NCBI RefSeq assembly: GCF_031877795.1
Contig: NC_133935.1
Location: 49,313,330-49,377,329, forward strand
Length of the DNA stretch: 64,000 nucleotides
Direction: 5' to 3'
Source: Strix aluco
Lineage: Eukaryota > Chordata > Aves > Strigiformes > Strigidae
In this document: one piece after another, positions 51,600-64,000 of the stretch
Numbering within the stretch: the stretch's first letter is position 1
How the letters are laid out: each line of letters opens with the position of its first letter
Made by a program: the position numbers and the translations under genes
Notes under the pieces: model-generated
Told to the model about the DNA's origin: nothing
Seen by the model: the letters and a program-made list of their open reading frames with translations, nothing else
Database searches by the model: none

Positions 51600-52080
51600 T
51601 AATAGGATTATTTATAAACTGACTGGAATTAATTGTGTTCTCATTTTTAAGGTTTGTTCATTGACTCCCTTATTAGCTTTTCAATTATTTCGCTCAGGAA
51701 TAGAGTTAGCCTCCAGTTACCTCATACTCCCTTCTCTGCCTTTTTTTGGTATTAGCACAATATTGACATTTTACCGGTGCCCTATTGTAATTCTCTAGAG
51801 TATTACCATATTTCTCAAAAATTATTGTCGGTGGCACAAATGTTTGTTTAGACAACACCTTTTGCTTCCTTAGGTATTTACGAACTGGAAAATGGTTCAT
51901 CACCCTCATGTAGTCAAGTACACCATCGCTTCCCTATTGAAATATGACAAAAATATTTACTGAGGTTTTCCTTTTCTTTATCATTTCTAACCACTTTACT
52001 ATCTCCATCAACTACATTGCTTGATTTGACATTAATTTTTCTTGTACTGGAGTCTGCCAGACTTTCTCCTATTCTCTAAA
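51600..52080 (-). mobile_element. Probable ancient CR1/L3-like LINE relic
   Basis: The stretch caggaatagagttagcctcc, then cctttttttggtattagcac, then acattttaccggtgcc, then tttctcaaaaattattg, keeps the order and spacing of the reverse complement of the region ahead of the RT core in old amniote CR1/L3 elements, as I remember it. There is no clean protein match, so this rests on nucleotide resemblance and is less certain than the relic at 8.8-9.5 kb. Confidence 0.4.
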
Positions 52081-52117
52081 TTTTAATAGCTTTAGTTTGT
52101 ATTGTCTGTTTTTTGTT

Positions 52118-52847
52118 CTGCACTTTGGCCACAACAATCCCCAGCAGCGCTACAGGCCAGTCAGAGAGGGACCTGGGGGTGTTGATTGACAGCCATCTGA
52201 ACATGAGCCAGCAGTGTGCCCAGGTGGCCAAGAAGGCCAATGGCATCCTGGCTTGTATCAGAAATAGCGTGGCCAGCAGGGACAGGGAAGTGATCTTACC
52301 CCTGTACTCGGCACTGGTGAGGCCGCACCTCGATTACTGTGTTCAGTTTTGGGCCCCTCACTACAAAAAGGACATTGAATTACTCGAGCATGTCCAGAGA
52401 AGGGCAACGAAGCTGGTGAAGGGTCTGGAGCACATGTCGTACGAGGAGCGGCTGAGGGAACTGGGGTTGTTTAGTGTGGAGAAGAGGAGGCTGAGGGGAG
52501 ACCTCATCGCCCTCTACAACTACCTGAAAGGAGGTTGCAGAGAAGTGGGGATGAGTCTCTTTAACCAAGTAACAAGCGATAGGACAAGAGGGAATGGCCT
52601 CAAGTTGCGCCAGGGAAGGATTAGACTGGATATTAGGAAGCATTTCTTTACAGAACAGGTTGTTAGGCATTGGAATGGGCTGCCCAGGGAGGTGATGGAG
52701 TCCCCATCCCTGGAGGTGTTTTAAGAGTCGGGTTGACATAGTGCTGAGGGATATGGTGTAGTTGGGAACTGTCAGTGTGAGGTTAATGGTTGGACTTGGT
52801 GATCTTCAAGGTCTTTTCCAACCTAGATGATTCTGTGATTCTGTGAC
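52118..52847 (+). mobile_element. CR1 LINE, copy B1 (plus), 5'-truncated
   Basis: About 730 bp starting at ctgcactttggccacaac and ending in the gattctgtgattctgtga tail. A single frame (52113-52724, 203 codons) covers the ORF2 C-terminal part: [58 protein letters not shown]. Compared with copy B2, 26 bp are missing between cgctacagg and ccagtcagag (about 52159), which shifts the frame of the upstream residues. The copy is too short to carry the RT catalytic core. Confidence 0.92.
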
Positions 52848-55800
52848 TGCTGCCTAGTTTCCCTTGTCTGCTTGTCAAATATATATTTTATTTTTTAAAG
52901 GTCCTTAGAGGAGCATCACTGCACCACTGAGCCTGTAAATATCTGAAAATGTTTTGAGATACGATTTTGACGTAAATTACATTACCAGGAATGTCACTTT
53001 TAAAACAGGACGGTGAAACTTCTTTCAGCCCACTGGAAGCCATGAGGATATTTTAGCTGGCTGCAGTGCAGGATGCAGCTGGTGCAGGGCGTTCATTCCC
53101 CAAAAGATGACAATGCTGCTCATCAGCCAGAAGCTGGCAGCACTGCACGGTCCCATGGTATACAGAGTTGCTTTTTAAATCTTGATGCTGAAGCACATTG
53201 TATTAGATTAAGTAAGAACAGCCTGTGAATGGATGAATGTATATTCTTTAGCCTCTGCAATTTCACTTACACAACCTTCTTTAATAGAAGCACTGTCCAT
53301 CTTAGGAAAGCCTTTAAATCTTCTCTTGAGTTAGTATTTCTGTTTTCTTGTTGATAAACATATTAGGAAACAGTGTACTTTATGCAAGTCTGTGGATGTT
53401 CCATGCTGGACTAAGCATATCACTTTGTACTGAACCCATCCTGTTTCACAAACAAATACAGAAAAGCTCCAAAATACAAGATCAGAAGGGCTTAGGTGGG
53501 ACAATTCATTGAGTCCTGCATAGCTGCAGACTCTCAGGTCCCAGGTGTGGCTGGCAGTGGCACTAGGTGCATGCCTCATGACAGTGTCTTCTGCATGAGT
53601 GTTAGAAATAGTGGCAACTTCTCACAGTAATTTCCTTCTCAAGCACTGAGTTCTTCACTACTGAAGTTTGCTATTCCTGGGCAAATAGAGCTGACTGTAA
53701 AGGCTTAGTATCAGAGCTATCTGACCCTTAAACAGATGCTGGCAAAGTTACTCTATGCTTTTCGGTAGTTCCTTGAAACCAGCTCCCCAGAAGTACTGTA
53801 TGGGTTTCCTCACACTTGAAGAGAGGCGACTCCTGAGTGGGCACCACTTGGCTTTCTTGACATGTCCTCTAAAAACATGAAGACAGACAGTGTAGCAAAG
53901 AAGAGGGCATATGTGTCTAGGAAAATCTAGCTCATCCTGCACATTGCAAACTCACGTAGTTAAGAAAGTGATCAGAGAGACTGAGGTGCAAATTTAACCT
54001 TTGGTGTAACGCAATTCTATGATACCATCTCCACTTATGTTGGCAGACATAACACCAAGCCCAATCTCCCCATCCTCAGAGGAGGACATTAAGACTGAGA
54101 TGCTTCCTCTGTTTGTCTTGAACAACCCAGCTGTGGAAGGCTTACCACTATGGGCTCTTCTCCAAATCATGCTCCTCTCCAAAGCAAGTGTTGGGGAGGT
54201 GGGGGCATGGCTGGATGGGAGGGTCAGCAAACATTCATGGTGGCTCCATGGTGACTCCTGGGGCCTTGGCTGCTTGATCAAAAAGGGCAGAGCCATAGGA
54301 GTAATCAGGGAAGGACAAATGTTTCAGGCTTTCCTCCTGCTGGCCAGTGGGGCCCCTTATAGCACACCTCTTCACTGCTCAGCACCTCCTCTGCTCACAT
54401 CCCTCCTGAAGGCACATGGGGAGGCCAAAATGCTATCTAAACCTCACATCTAGGAATACAGAGACAATATAATACACAAGATATGATAAGACAATGTATA
54501 AGATAATTTCTTGTATATCTTCTGGCCCAGGTTACCCCTGAAAGTGTAACCACAAAAAGTATGTTGAAGAGGCATGTGATTTTGCCCTCCTAGATATGTT
54601 TAAATAGGTAGAAGAGCAAATGGGGGTTCAACATGCAATTAAATCTCCATTACCCCAGCACAATTTCCATGCAAAGAAAGGAGAGTGGGGTTGGTTTCTT
54701 CTTACCTACACATGGCCTAGTCACCAAAATTCTACCATCAAAATAGAAAGGAAAAAGCAGTTCTTGAGTTCAGTTCACCTCCTCCTCAGGTAGACCGCTA
54801 AAAGAAGGTGAGCTGACTCCTAGTGCTTTATGGCAGTGGTGATGCATTCATGCTTCAGGGTCACCTGCAGGCACCAGTGCAGGTCTTTGCAGCTCTGCAG
54901 TCAATGGGCGAAAGTTGACAGCTCACAGGGAAAGGGCAAGAGCTCCCCCCATCTTGGGCTGGGGGCCAGTGGGCAGCTGCCTTGGAGAGGTAATGTCAGC
55001 TGAGATGGACTGCTTTTGGCAACCTGCTGGGTTTTTGCCAGTCAGAAGACCTGGTAATTAACTATAGAAATACAGTTAAAACCTCAAGACCTTTCAGGGC
55101 AGAAGGGTTTAAGGCTCTATGCTTGAAAAAAAACCTGAATGGACAGCATGTGGGTGAAGTATAAGCACTGCTGGAACTGATGATTTTTTTCTCACCATGT
55201 GTAGTGCTAGGTGCATCATTCACATTTCCGATCATGGGCATCTGACTTTCAGACAGAGGTGTCTGGAAACACATGGTGGGACAGGAATTCAGACACTTTC
55301 TTCTCTCAGTCAAATTCACTGTTTTGCAGATTAATGGTTTGTGTCAATGGCTGCTTTTTCCAAGTCTCTTGGAAAAAAACTGCAAAAAGTGGAAGTTCCA
55401 TCCTCCTGGCATTATAAGCCTTCATAGCTAGTATTTTGTCATTTTTTAGAGGTAAAACCAGCTTCATTTTTCCTTAAGGAAAACAGGTATTTGGAGTTAA
55501 AACACAGCTTGGCCACTGGAGAAGTAGGCACCTCGCTGCAGTATACCTGTGCTTGAAATCTCTCTTTTTGAGAGGGGAATTTCATTTCTCTCTTTGTTGC
55601 CAGGATAAATATGTCTGATGTGAGAGTGGTCATTCTGACGGAGTTATGATTCACAAGCAAAATGAACATTCACCAGGGGACATCACTGTCTGCCAGAGAA
55701 TCCACAAGATGGGGATAACCACCTAGAGCTTTCTCACTTCTCTTACAAAATCACAACATCCAGTACCAGGCGCAGATTTCTGCAGTCCCAGTGAACAACA

Positions 55801-57764
55801 AATTTCACAAGATGCTGCTTGCTGTCGCATGCTAAGACTTTTCTGCCTGGTTTTTTTTGTTTTTTTTTTTTTTTCTTTAGCAGTGGCAGCAAACCTTTTG
55901 GAAATTTTTAAGAGAAAGGGATTAGCCTCCTGTGAAACTTGGATTATTTCATCACTTGTTAATATGCACTGCCCTCTTGTGATAAAATACATTTTTGGTG
56001 TTCTCTAGATGTTCCCTCCCTGTTTTCCCTTTTTGTAGTTTCCTGGGCTCTTTTTGGCTTGGGTTCCTCCCTCAGACCCCAGGACTCTCTTTAAGGCTTT
56101 TTTCCTAAGGCAGAAATAATTCTTCTTAACATTAGAAGGATGAAAGAAAAGCAACAAAAAGTTTGGTCAAAATATTCTTATCCAATATTTCGCTCTTTCA
56201 TACAGTTAACATCTTCCCAGATTAATTGCATATTGATTGGACAGAGGCAAGCCCAAAGAGAGACCTTTTGAATTAAGTGCTGGTTGGAAAAGAGTTGCCT
56301 CTTGCTGTGTTTTGGGTAATGTGCCTCAAAGATACCCAGCTGTAATCCTCTTGTTCTCCGGATGAAAGCAACACACAGAACTGTGAATGATTCCTGCCTG
56401 CTGACTGTTGTCTTAGACACACAGGTATGAATCAATTTGTGGAGTTTATTTCCTGGAACTAGCTACCAGATTGGCGGGAAATTTTCCTAATGTGGCTTGC
56501 TTTAGTAGGCATCCTCAACTTAATGAGGGTTTTTTTCTCTAGTATTTCCACTTCTTCATGTTTTTCATAATTAATGTTGTGTCCACCATTGAAGGACCAA
56601 GCATCTTCTAAACTGCCTACCATGCTTTTGAGCTCAGAGGAGAATTTTCTGAATAAAAGGATAAACGGACAATTACTAGGTGGCTTTCTCAGAAGCTCTT
56701 TGATTGAAGGGAAATTTTCAGGTAAGTTAGCTGTTATTTATGTCCAAAAGAGGAACTGAATGTTGCTATGATTTAGCATGAATAATTCAATAATTATAAA
56801 CACAGCTAGGATCTTGAAAGGTTTCTAGTAGTCAGGAGCCCTAATGCACCACTGGCAGCACTTTTAGATTAACTTCTGTGAACTATTTAAACTCTGCTCT
56901 AACACCAAATAAGAGAAGCTGAACAGTTTAAAAAAAAATCAGTTATAAGAAGCAACAAAACAAAACTAGTGAATGTATAACAGAAGGAATTTAGCTGCAG
57001 GCTCACAAAAAAAATATATTGGTGCAAAGTCAAAAGTCAGGACTTTCAGAATCAAAGTCATCTCTGTGACATGCTTAGATCTATCCATGCTCATGAAGTA
57101 TGAAGTAGTCTTTAGTTATGGGATTATATACTAAGTAACTCCACAGTGAATGAAGAAAAGTAGTATGTGATCATGTAATTAAATGCAACACTATGTGCGA
57201 TGTGCTGAAGGGAAAAGAAGGGAGAGAATTTAAAAGAATAAAGTTGATAGAAAATCTAAATCCTGGCCTTTTCTAATATCTGATTGCTTAACTTTACAGC
57301 CTTTAAGTTTTTCTGAGATTTTTTAAATGCAATGCCTCCTTTTATATAAGAACCAAACAAAAAATAATGAACAGAAACTGTACTGACTTCCCTAAGTTGA
57401 GATTTTGTTAAGTCACAATCCCGAATTTCTGTCTTCACTGCAAATCATAAGACAGCAGAACTCATCAAAGAAAAGATTATTATTTATTCTGTAATGGCAA
57501 AGCAGAGAATATTTTTCCTGATTTATTTTTAATACGAACTAATCACATTAGCGAAAAACATTCAAGAACACAAATCCCAAGACAAGCATCCCACCCAGAA
57601 ATATTGTAGAAAAACTGTAACAATGATTCTCTGAGGGGAAGTATCAGGTTATCACAAAAGGAGATCCAGCTGGCTGCCATCAAGAATAAGCAAAGGATCC
57701 AGTGATAATCTGCATGTGTCCATGCCTGGAGACAGTCCACTTGAATGCTTAGTTTAACCCAACT
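52848..57764. other. Intergenic spacer, no gene seen
   Basis: Spacer between the inverted CR1 copies B1 and B2. Contains a T-rich run near 55850-55876. A 144-codon open frame at 54019-54453 and others are not recognisable and are probably chance. Confidence 0.45.
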
Positions 57765-59340
57765 TCACAGAAGCACAGAATTGTCTAGGTTGGAAAAGAC
57801 CTTGAAGATCACCAAGTCCAACCATTAACCTAACACTGACCGTTCTCAACTACACCATATCCCTCAGCGCTATGTCAACCCGACTCTTAAACACCTCCAG
57901 GGATGGGGAATCTACCACTGCCCTGGGCAGCCCATTCCAACACCTAACAACCTGTTCTGGAAAGAAATGCTTCCTAATATCCAGTCTAAACCTTCCCTGG
58001 TGCAACTTGAGGCCATTCCCTCTTGTCCTATCGCTTGTTACTTGGTTAAAGAGACTCATCCCCAGCTCTCTGCAACCTCCTTTCAGGTAGTTGTAGAGGG
58101 CGATGAGGTCTCCCCTCAGCCTCCTCTTCTCCAGACTAAACAACCCCAGTTCCCTCAGCCGCTCCTCGTACGACATGTGCTCCAGACCCTTCACCAGCTT
58201 CGTTGCCCTTCTCTGGACACGCTCGAGTAATTCAATGTCCTTTTTGTAGTGAGGGGCCCAAAACTGAACACAGTAATCGAGGTGCGGCCTCACCAGTGCC
58301 GAGTACAGGGGTAAGATCACTTCCCTGTCCCTGCTGGCCATGCTATTTCTGATGCAAGCCAGGATGCCATTGGCCTTCTTGGCCACCTGGACACACTGCT
58401 GGCTCACGTTCAGACGGCTGTTAATCAACACCCCCAAGTCCCTCTCTGACTGGCAGTTCTCCAGTCACTCCTCCCCAAGCCTGTAGCGCTGCTGGGGGTT
58501 GTTGTGGCCCAAGTGCAGCACCGGGCATTTGGCCTTATTGAAACTCATCCAGTTGGCCTGAGCCCATCGCTCCAGCCTGTCCAGGTCTCTCTGCAGAGCC
58601 TCCCTACACTTGAGCAGATCAACACTCCCACCCAACTTGGTGTCGTCTGCAAAATTACTGAGGGTGCACTCGATGCCCTCGTCTAGATCATCAATAAAGA
58701 TGTTAAACAGGAGTGGCCCCAAAACCGAGCCCTGGGGGACACCACTCGTGACCGGCTGCCAACTGGATTTAACTCCGTTCACCACAACTCTTTGGGCCCG
58801 GCCATCCAGCCAGTTTTTTACCCAGCAAAGCATGTGCTCATCCAAGCCATGAGCAGCCAGTTTTGCCAGAAGAATGCTGTGGGAAATGGTATCAAAGGCC
58901 TTACTGAAGTCAAGGTAGACAACATCCACAGCCTTTCCCTCATCCAATAAGCAGGTCGCCCTGTCGTAGAAGGAGATCAGGTTGGTCAAGCAGGACCTGC
59001 CTTTCATAAACCCATGCTGACTGGGCCTCATCATCTGGTTGTCCCTCATATGTTGTGTGATGGTACTCAGGATGAGCTGCTCCATCAGCTTCCCGGGCAC
59101 CGAAGTCAAGCTGACAGGCCTGTAATGTCCCGGATCATCCTTCTGACCCTTCTTATAGATGGGCGTCACATTGGCCAATTTCCAGTCTGTCGGGACCTCC
59201 CTGGTCAGCCAGGACTGCTGGTAAATGATGGAAAGTGGCTTGGCGAGCACCCCAGCCAGCTCCTTCAGCACCCTCGGGTGTATCCCATCTGGTCCCATAG
59301 ACTTGTGTATGTTGTCTATGTGATGAAGTATGTCTCCAAA
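57765..59340 (-). mobile_element. CR1 LINE, copy B2 (minus), near-intact RT
   Basis: About 1.58 kb of CR1 in minus orientation, from tail tcacagaagcacagaattg to a 5' truncation near 59340, just upstream of the [12 protein letters not shown] segment. It keeps the whole RT core and the C-terminal part of ORF2. It lacks ORF1 and the endonuclease domain, as is usual for 5'-truncated CR1 insertions. It is the best-preserved LINE in the window; its C-terminal part differs from copy B1 at about 16 of 185 aligned residues. Confidence 0.94.
57850..59298 (-). pseudogene. CR1 ORF2: RT domain with one in-frame stop
   Basis: Reads 59298 down to 58465 as 277 codons holding all core RT motifs: [16 protein letters not shown], motif [14 protein letters not shown], motif [16 protein letters not shown], and motif C FADD with both catalytic Asp. 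A TGA at the position where CR1 normally has Trp (RLGEE-W-LE) interrupts it. The same frame then continues without a shift through 57850 ([51 protein letters not shown]). The N-terminal endonuclease is missing, so the copy is non-autonomous. Confidence 0.92.
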
Positions 59341-62300
59341 GCCAGGTGAATATTATTGTCCTGCTTATTCCCTTAAATGCTGCAGGACTCAAAGTAGACT
59401 GGGCAATGCCAAAGAGTATGGAAAGGTTAGTTGAACTTGAGTACCTCAGTGTCATCTGTCCCAGATATGCTCCAGCAACCAGCCTGCTGGGCTATGGGCT
59501 GGGCACGGGAGTATGAACTGTCAGGGAAATGGCTATGTACAACAGTGCACTTCTCTTGGGCTCCAGGAGTACCTGGATTTAGCTGACTCCACTCAGTATT
59601 TTCCTCAACAGGTTTCCTGTTCATTGAGGCATTTCTCCTCCTTCCTTTCTGCCATTTCTGTGAAAAAAGCCTTTCAAGAGATATTTGCAAGAGTCACTGC
59701 TTTGAAGCTCCCTATCACAAATGCTGAGAAAAATAGGGAAGAGACCTATACAGCCAGGACTTGAGCATACCAAACCCCATAGCCTGCCCACTTCCATCCC
59801 TTCTACCAGCTGTTACCTCTGGAGTTGTTCAGGACCAGAGCATCCTCACTGTCCTGAGGAATGTACTTAAGATAAGTCTATGTGCTTAGCCCCTTGAGTC
59901 TCTGACCTTTTGGGACTAGATATCCTTGTAAATGGGATCATGGATCCAGGTTGAGATGAGGATATGCTACTGCATAAGGTGGGGATAACTGAAGAATGTA
60001 AGATAAAAGAGGCAGCCAACAGCCCTTGTGCTATAAAGACCTAGCAGTGAGTAAATGGCAAATGCTGTGGAGGCTTACTCCAGAAAAATGTTCAAGAAAT
60101 ATCTGAACTGCGTGTGAACTTCGTACTGTTGAATCTGCAGAGCTGACCCGGAATGGTCATGAGAACAATCTTGCTCCAGAAATTTATGCTACTTCCTGCT
60201 TTCAGGGGTGCTGATAGACTTTCTGTGGTATTTTGGCACATCAGCAGCTTAGGGTGAAGTGAATGACCCCAGCTTTTGCTTAAAATCCACAGCAAAACTG
60301 AACTGAAGCAAGATGAAAATAGCTATGTGTATTTTCCTCCCCAGTTTTGTAGGCACGTTGCAAAACACTCAAACTGGTGAAAGCTCAAAATCTCATTTCC
60401 GTGAAGTTCTCTGAAGTGGGAGAAAAACAAATCATAAACAAGAAATTCATGTTCAGAAAGCCACGTGTCCAGGCAGCTGGCCGTCAGTGACAGCATGGGG
60501 CCAAGGAAAGCAAGAGGTAGCTGCCCCTTTGCCAGTTTGTCCAACTTTTGGACTGCCACAGGGCTGGGGCTGGCAACCCTGAGCTTGCCACCATCTCCCA
60601 AGCTCATTGCCAGGCGGGTAGAGCTGGCTGGCAGCCAAATCTCTGTGCAGGGAGCTGAGCACTGGGACCAGCTTTCCCACGGGCACCGGGGTGCTTGCAC
60701 ATCCCCCCACCCTGCCTGCACACAGGGAGCCTCCTCCCATCCCCCAAACCCAGGGATGCCATGCTGTCATGGGGAAGAAAGCTTGGGAGAGGTCACCCAT
60801 GCCAGCTCAGAAACAGCCCCTGGGGTGTGTAGTGGAGCAGCTGGTGCTTCCGTTTTAATTTCTCTGACAGCTTGTAAAACAAAACTGCATATTTGGAGAG
60901 AAATCATTCCAAGAGAAAATTCCCAACCATCCCCATCAGAGGCTGCTCCTGATGTAAATGTGGCCTGGGAACAGAGAAGTAGGACCAGGCATTTCCCTTA
61001 CCACCACTGGTTTGCAAGACTCCCAGTGACTTTTTTCAGTGTCCACATTAGTACCGCCTTGGTACCCCTACAGCCAGCAGAGAGTCCATGACCAATAAAA
61101 TGGGAAAATACCATTTCTCTCTCTTGTGTCAGCTAGGAAGCACTAATTTCTTCCCCATTAATTCTTGATGGCTTGGTAGGAAAGCATGTCTCTTAACAGC
61201 TCAGCCAAGTTCATTATCTGGAGGAGACCCGTGGTGAGGCAGGGCTGCCTGGTGCCAAGCATGGGCCTGCCCTAATTACCCTGGCAGATGTCACCTCGCA
61301 AGAAGGGCTGGGCAGTGATCATGGCCCTGCAAAGACCACACATGTGCTGAAGGTGCTGAACTGGCCACCATCCTCTCTCTGTTTTGTCCTTTTGTGTGTC
61401 ACAGTTTACAATTTACAAAGCACAGTTAAATAAATGGGGGGCACGTTTAGGCAAATTAAAATTTAATGAACAAAATCACCCTGCCATTTAGCAGCTCAGT
61501 GAATAAAAAGAACAAAAAGTCTGCTTCCAAAAGCACAGAAAGCAGAAAAACAACATCTTGGCTTCAATCCAAGTTCAGTTTTGGTTTCCAGAAACACTCT
61601 GACTAACAAATTCGGAGAGACATGTCTGGAAGCTGGTGGAGCTGGTGTCTGCTTGGTGTTTTTGCTGGCTGGGCACAAGCCCTGGGACCCTGGGCGCCTG
61701 TCTGCATGTGCTGGTGCCAGCCTTGGTGCTCAGGAAGGGAAGGTCACATTTATTCCAAAATCTACACAACTTGGTCATCTCTTAAACCCCACTCCCACCC
61801 TCACTGGGCCATGAAACAAGCCTGGGGCTGGGCATGGCTATGGTGATGGGGTGGGCTGGTGGCCTTTGGGGCCATTCCCACCTGTGTCCCAGAGTGCTAG
61901 GTCTTGCTCCCCCCTGCTCATCAGCGCTAGGTGCTGTTAAAGAGCTGCTCCGCTCAACATTTCACTGCTGCTCTCAGGGTCATGCTTTCTGCTGCCTTTA
62001 GCATGGGGTGACACATTCATCACGCACGTCTGCTCAGCTTTCCAGATGTTCCTTTTCCTCCACTGTTTTTGCTCCTTGCTTTCTCTACAGTGAATGCCTA
62101 GAGTACTAGTGCCTTCGAAGGATAACAGAGATTCCAATTAGGCAGCTGGTGACTTCGCAGCAGCTCATGTCTGAGCAGCTTCTGCTGTGAGGCATAGGTA
62201 TTAGCTGAATCCCTGCAGGCAGTTTCAGGCAGGAGAGCAGGCAGGAGCACATCCCGGGTGTTTTGCCTTGCGCAGGGTGGGCAGAGGAGACACCCATGGT

Positions 62301-64000
62301 GTGGCTGGGAGGCAGCTGTACCTGCCAGGGATGCCAGTGCCCTGCCAGCCTGCCATGCCATGGGGCAGTGCATGACCACTGGCTGCCTCGTGCCACACCA
62401 CGAAGGCAGCAGTGTGGATCCCCCGGCTGGCACATCAAATGGTCCAGATCCTTTCATGGGACTGTTGGCTTCCCACACTGCCTCAGCCCTCTGCTTTCTG
62501 CCAGGACGCACACACATTTCTGGTTTGAGCAGCACAGGCTTCCCATGCCACCCACTTGCACATGGACAAGCACCCAAGAGCAAAGTGCATCTGAGGGGTG
62601 AATCATTGCATGGAGTTTCTAGCAAAACTTTTTTGTGGTCAGGGCTATGATCAGAGTGACACAGCACCTGGGGCTTTTCTGATGGACTCTCCTTTCTGGA
62701 TTTATGGGCAGAGGAATGCATACGCAATGCCTTTCCCATGACAGCCCTGGTGCCAGCCCACTCCACTCTCCCTCACCCCCATGGCATTTGCATCAGCCTT
62801 TCCCTGGGCTGCCCTGCTCCACTTCCCCAGTGCACAGAGGGTGAAAAATATTTCCCGAAACAGCCTTTCCTTTGCACATTGCAGCGAGCCCTTCGGAGGC
62901 ATACGATCTTCTCTGAAGAATTTTTCTTCTCCTGTGATGAGAAGAGGTGAAGTGACGTGGGGGGTTGCTCACGCCTCTTCCGTCACCTTTCCATTTTTTA
63001 GCATTGTGTGTGTTTCCTGGGCTTGATGGCATTTTCCTATGAGTAAGCTGTTACCACACGCACCCGACATGTTTTCTGCTTAATACTTGGGCCTAGAGCA
63101 GGAAAGGGATGCTGAGGCATTTAGTAACAAGTGGGTACAGTGGTGGGAAGGTGTGAGAGATAGTTTCTAAAAGCTGTGGTGGCTGAACTTGCAGGTACTT
63201 TGTACACCCAAAGCAAGAGGGTTAAAGTGAGAAACCTCTGCTAGCCCCAGTCCACTCTTACGAGTACTGCACCACACTTGATGCTCTATTTGCATAAACC
63301 TGCGTGTCAAATTATGGGCTAAGCTTACCCCATCCCTACATAATATCTTCCACTCATTTACCACTTTAAACGTGGCATGGTTTTTAAACAGTATATTATT
63401 ACAAAAGCCATGAGCAATCTTTCTTAAAAATAGCTGCCTACAGTCAATCCAGGAGCATGTGCTGAGGACACTGTACCCATTTTCACATGGGGGTTGTTTC
63501 CACTGTGATGACCTCTTTGCTGCTTGCTCTGCTACAGCCCAATGCAGTACTCCTCAAGGGAGATGGACAGGTTGCAAGATGTAGCACTTGATATATAAGA
63601 TTTTTAAAATTCTTTCTGCTAAGGGGACAGTTCTTGCACTATCAGGGAGGATGTACTTGGGCTACCGCTGAGAAAGGTGAGGAACCAGAGAGGTGCAACA
63701 GCACTTTCTGAAGCAGGCCAGTCATCTCCTGACACAAGCTGCTGTATTTTAGAAGTTTTTCCACCAAACCTATAGCTGACAATGATCTGACACCTCACTG
63801 AGCAATGCCACACTCTTGACCAGCAATGAACAGCCTTCTGCTCCTGAAGTCACCCAATGGAAATGAACAGGAGGGTGCCCAGAGTGCTTTTTTACTGGGA
63901 ATAGCTTGCTCTCAGCTGACATTGATTTTACATGCAGGCTGCTCTTCCATGCAGGCAAAGTGTTTTGGGCATGAGGGTGCTGGGATATGGGTTCACTACA
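59341..64000. other. Intergenic, GC-richer, no gene supported
   Basis: The stretch 60.4-63.0 kb is GC-richer than the rest and carries the longest unassigned open frames: 208 codons plus (60465-61091), 222 codons minus (62098-62766) and others on both strands. None has a recognisable domain, splice context or family motif. GC-rich composition with overlapping frames on both strands points to chance. No transposon was recognised. Confidence 0.45.

Noticed and set aside
60465..61091. 208-codon plus-strand frame
   Set aside because: Low-complexity Ser/Pro/Ala-rich composition with antisense frames alongside; no domain recognised.
62098..62766. 222-codon minus-strand frame
   Set aside because: Same GC-rich block, overlapping frames on both strands and no recognisable family.

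Overview
This is vertebrate nuclear DNA, almost certainly from a bird. The one protein-coding gene I can support is a complete four-exon interferon-gamma gene (IFNG) on the + strand at about 1.46-5.96 kb. Its protein (165 aa) has the avian form, with the signal-peptide start MTCQTY and a basic C-terminus ending in RRCKC. The interspersed repeats are also avian: CR1 LINEs with the typical 8-bp-type tails, and one solo endogenous-retrovirus LTR. I cannot name the species or order from sequence alone.

Layout. 0-1.46 kb: IFNG upstream region ending in a TATA box. 1.5-6.0 kb: IFNG, with a perfect 10-bp hairpin in the 5' UTR, exons 1615-1737, 3669-3737, 4102-4281 and 4989-5114, and an AU-rich 3' UTR closed by two overlapping-range AATAAA signals. 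7.0-7.56 kb: a 536-nt uninterrupted polypurine tract made of two pentanucleotide arrays, (AAAAG)n and (GGAGA)n. 8.8-9.5 kb: a very old CR1-like LINE relic. 18.4-19.1 kb: a CR1 3' fragment. 27.0 kb: a perfect 19-bp hairpin with a 3-nt loop. 30.8-39.6 kb: two nearly identical, defective CR1 copies in tail-to-tail inverted orientation about 5.7 kb apart. 41.6-42.7 kb: a solo LTR with an exact 5-bp target-site duplication. 51.6-59.3 kb: another old LINE relic plus a second tail-to-tail CR1 pair from a different subfamily, one copy of which has an almost uninterrupted reverse-transcriptase region. The rest is AT-rich intergenic DNA with short simple repeats.

In tetrapods IFNG is normally followed by IL26 and IL22 in the same orientation. 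I searched by eye for the conserved IL-10-family exon motifs in the 58 kb downstream and did not find convincing exons; that is a limit of the method and not proof of absence. I see no tRNA, rRNA, CRISPR, integron or prokaryotic feature. I did not find an obviously undescribed genetic system. The strongest leads are RNA-structure candidates in the IFNG UTRs, the paired inverted CR1 copies that share inactivating mutations, the long polypurine tract and the perfect hairpin at 27 kb.
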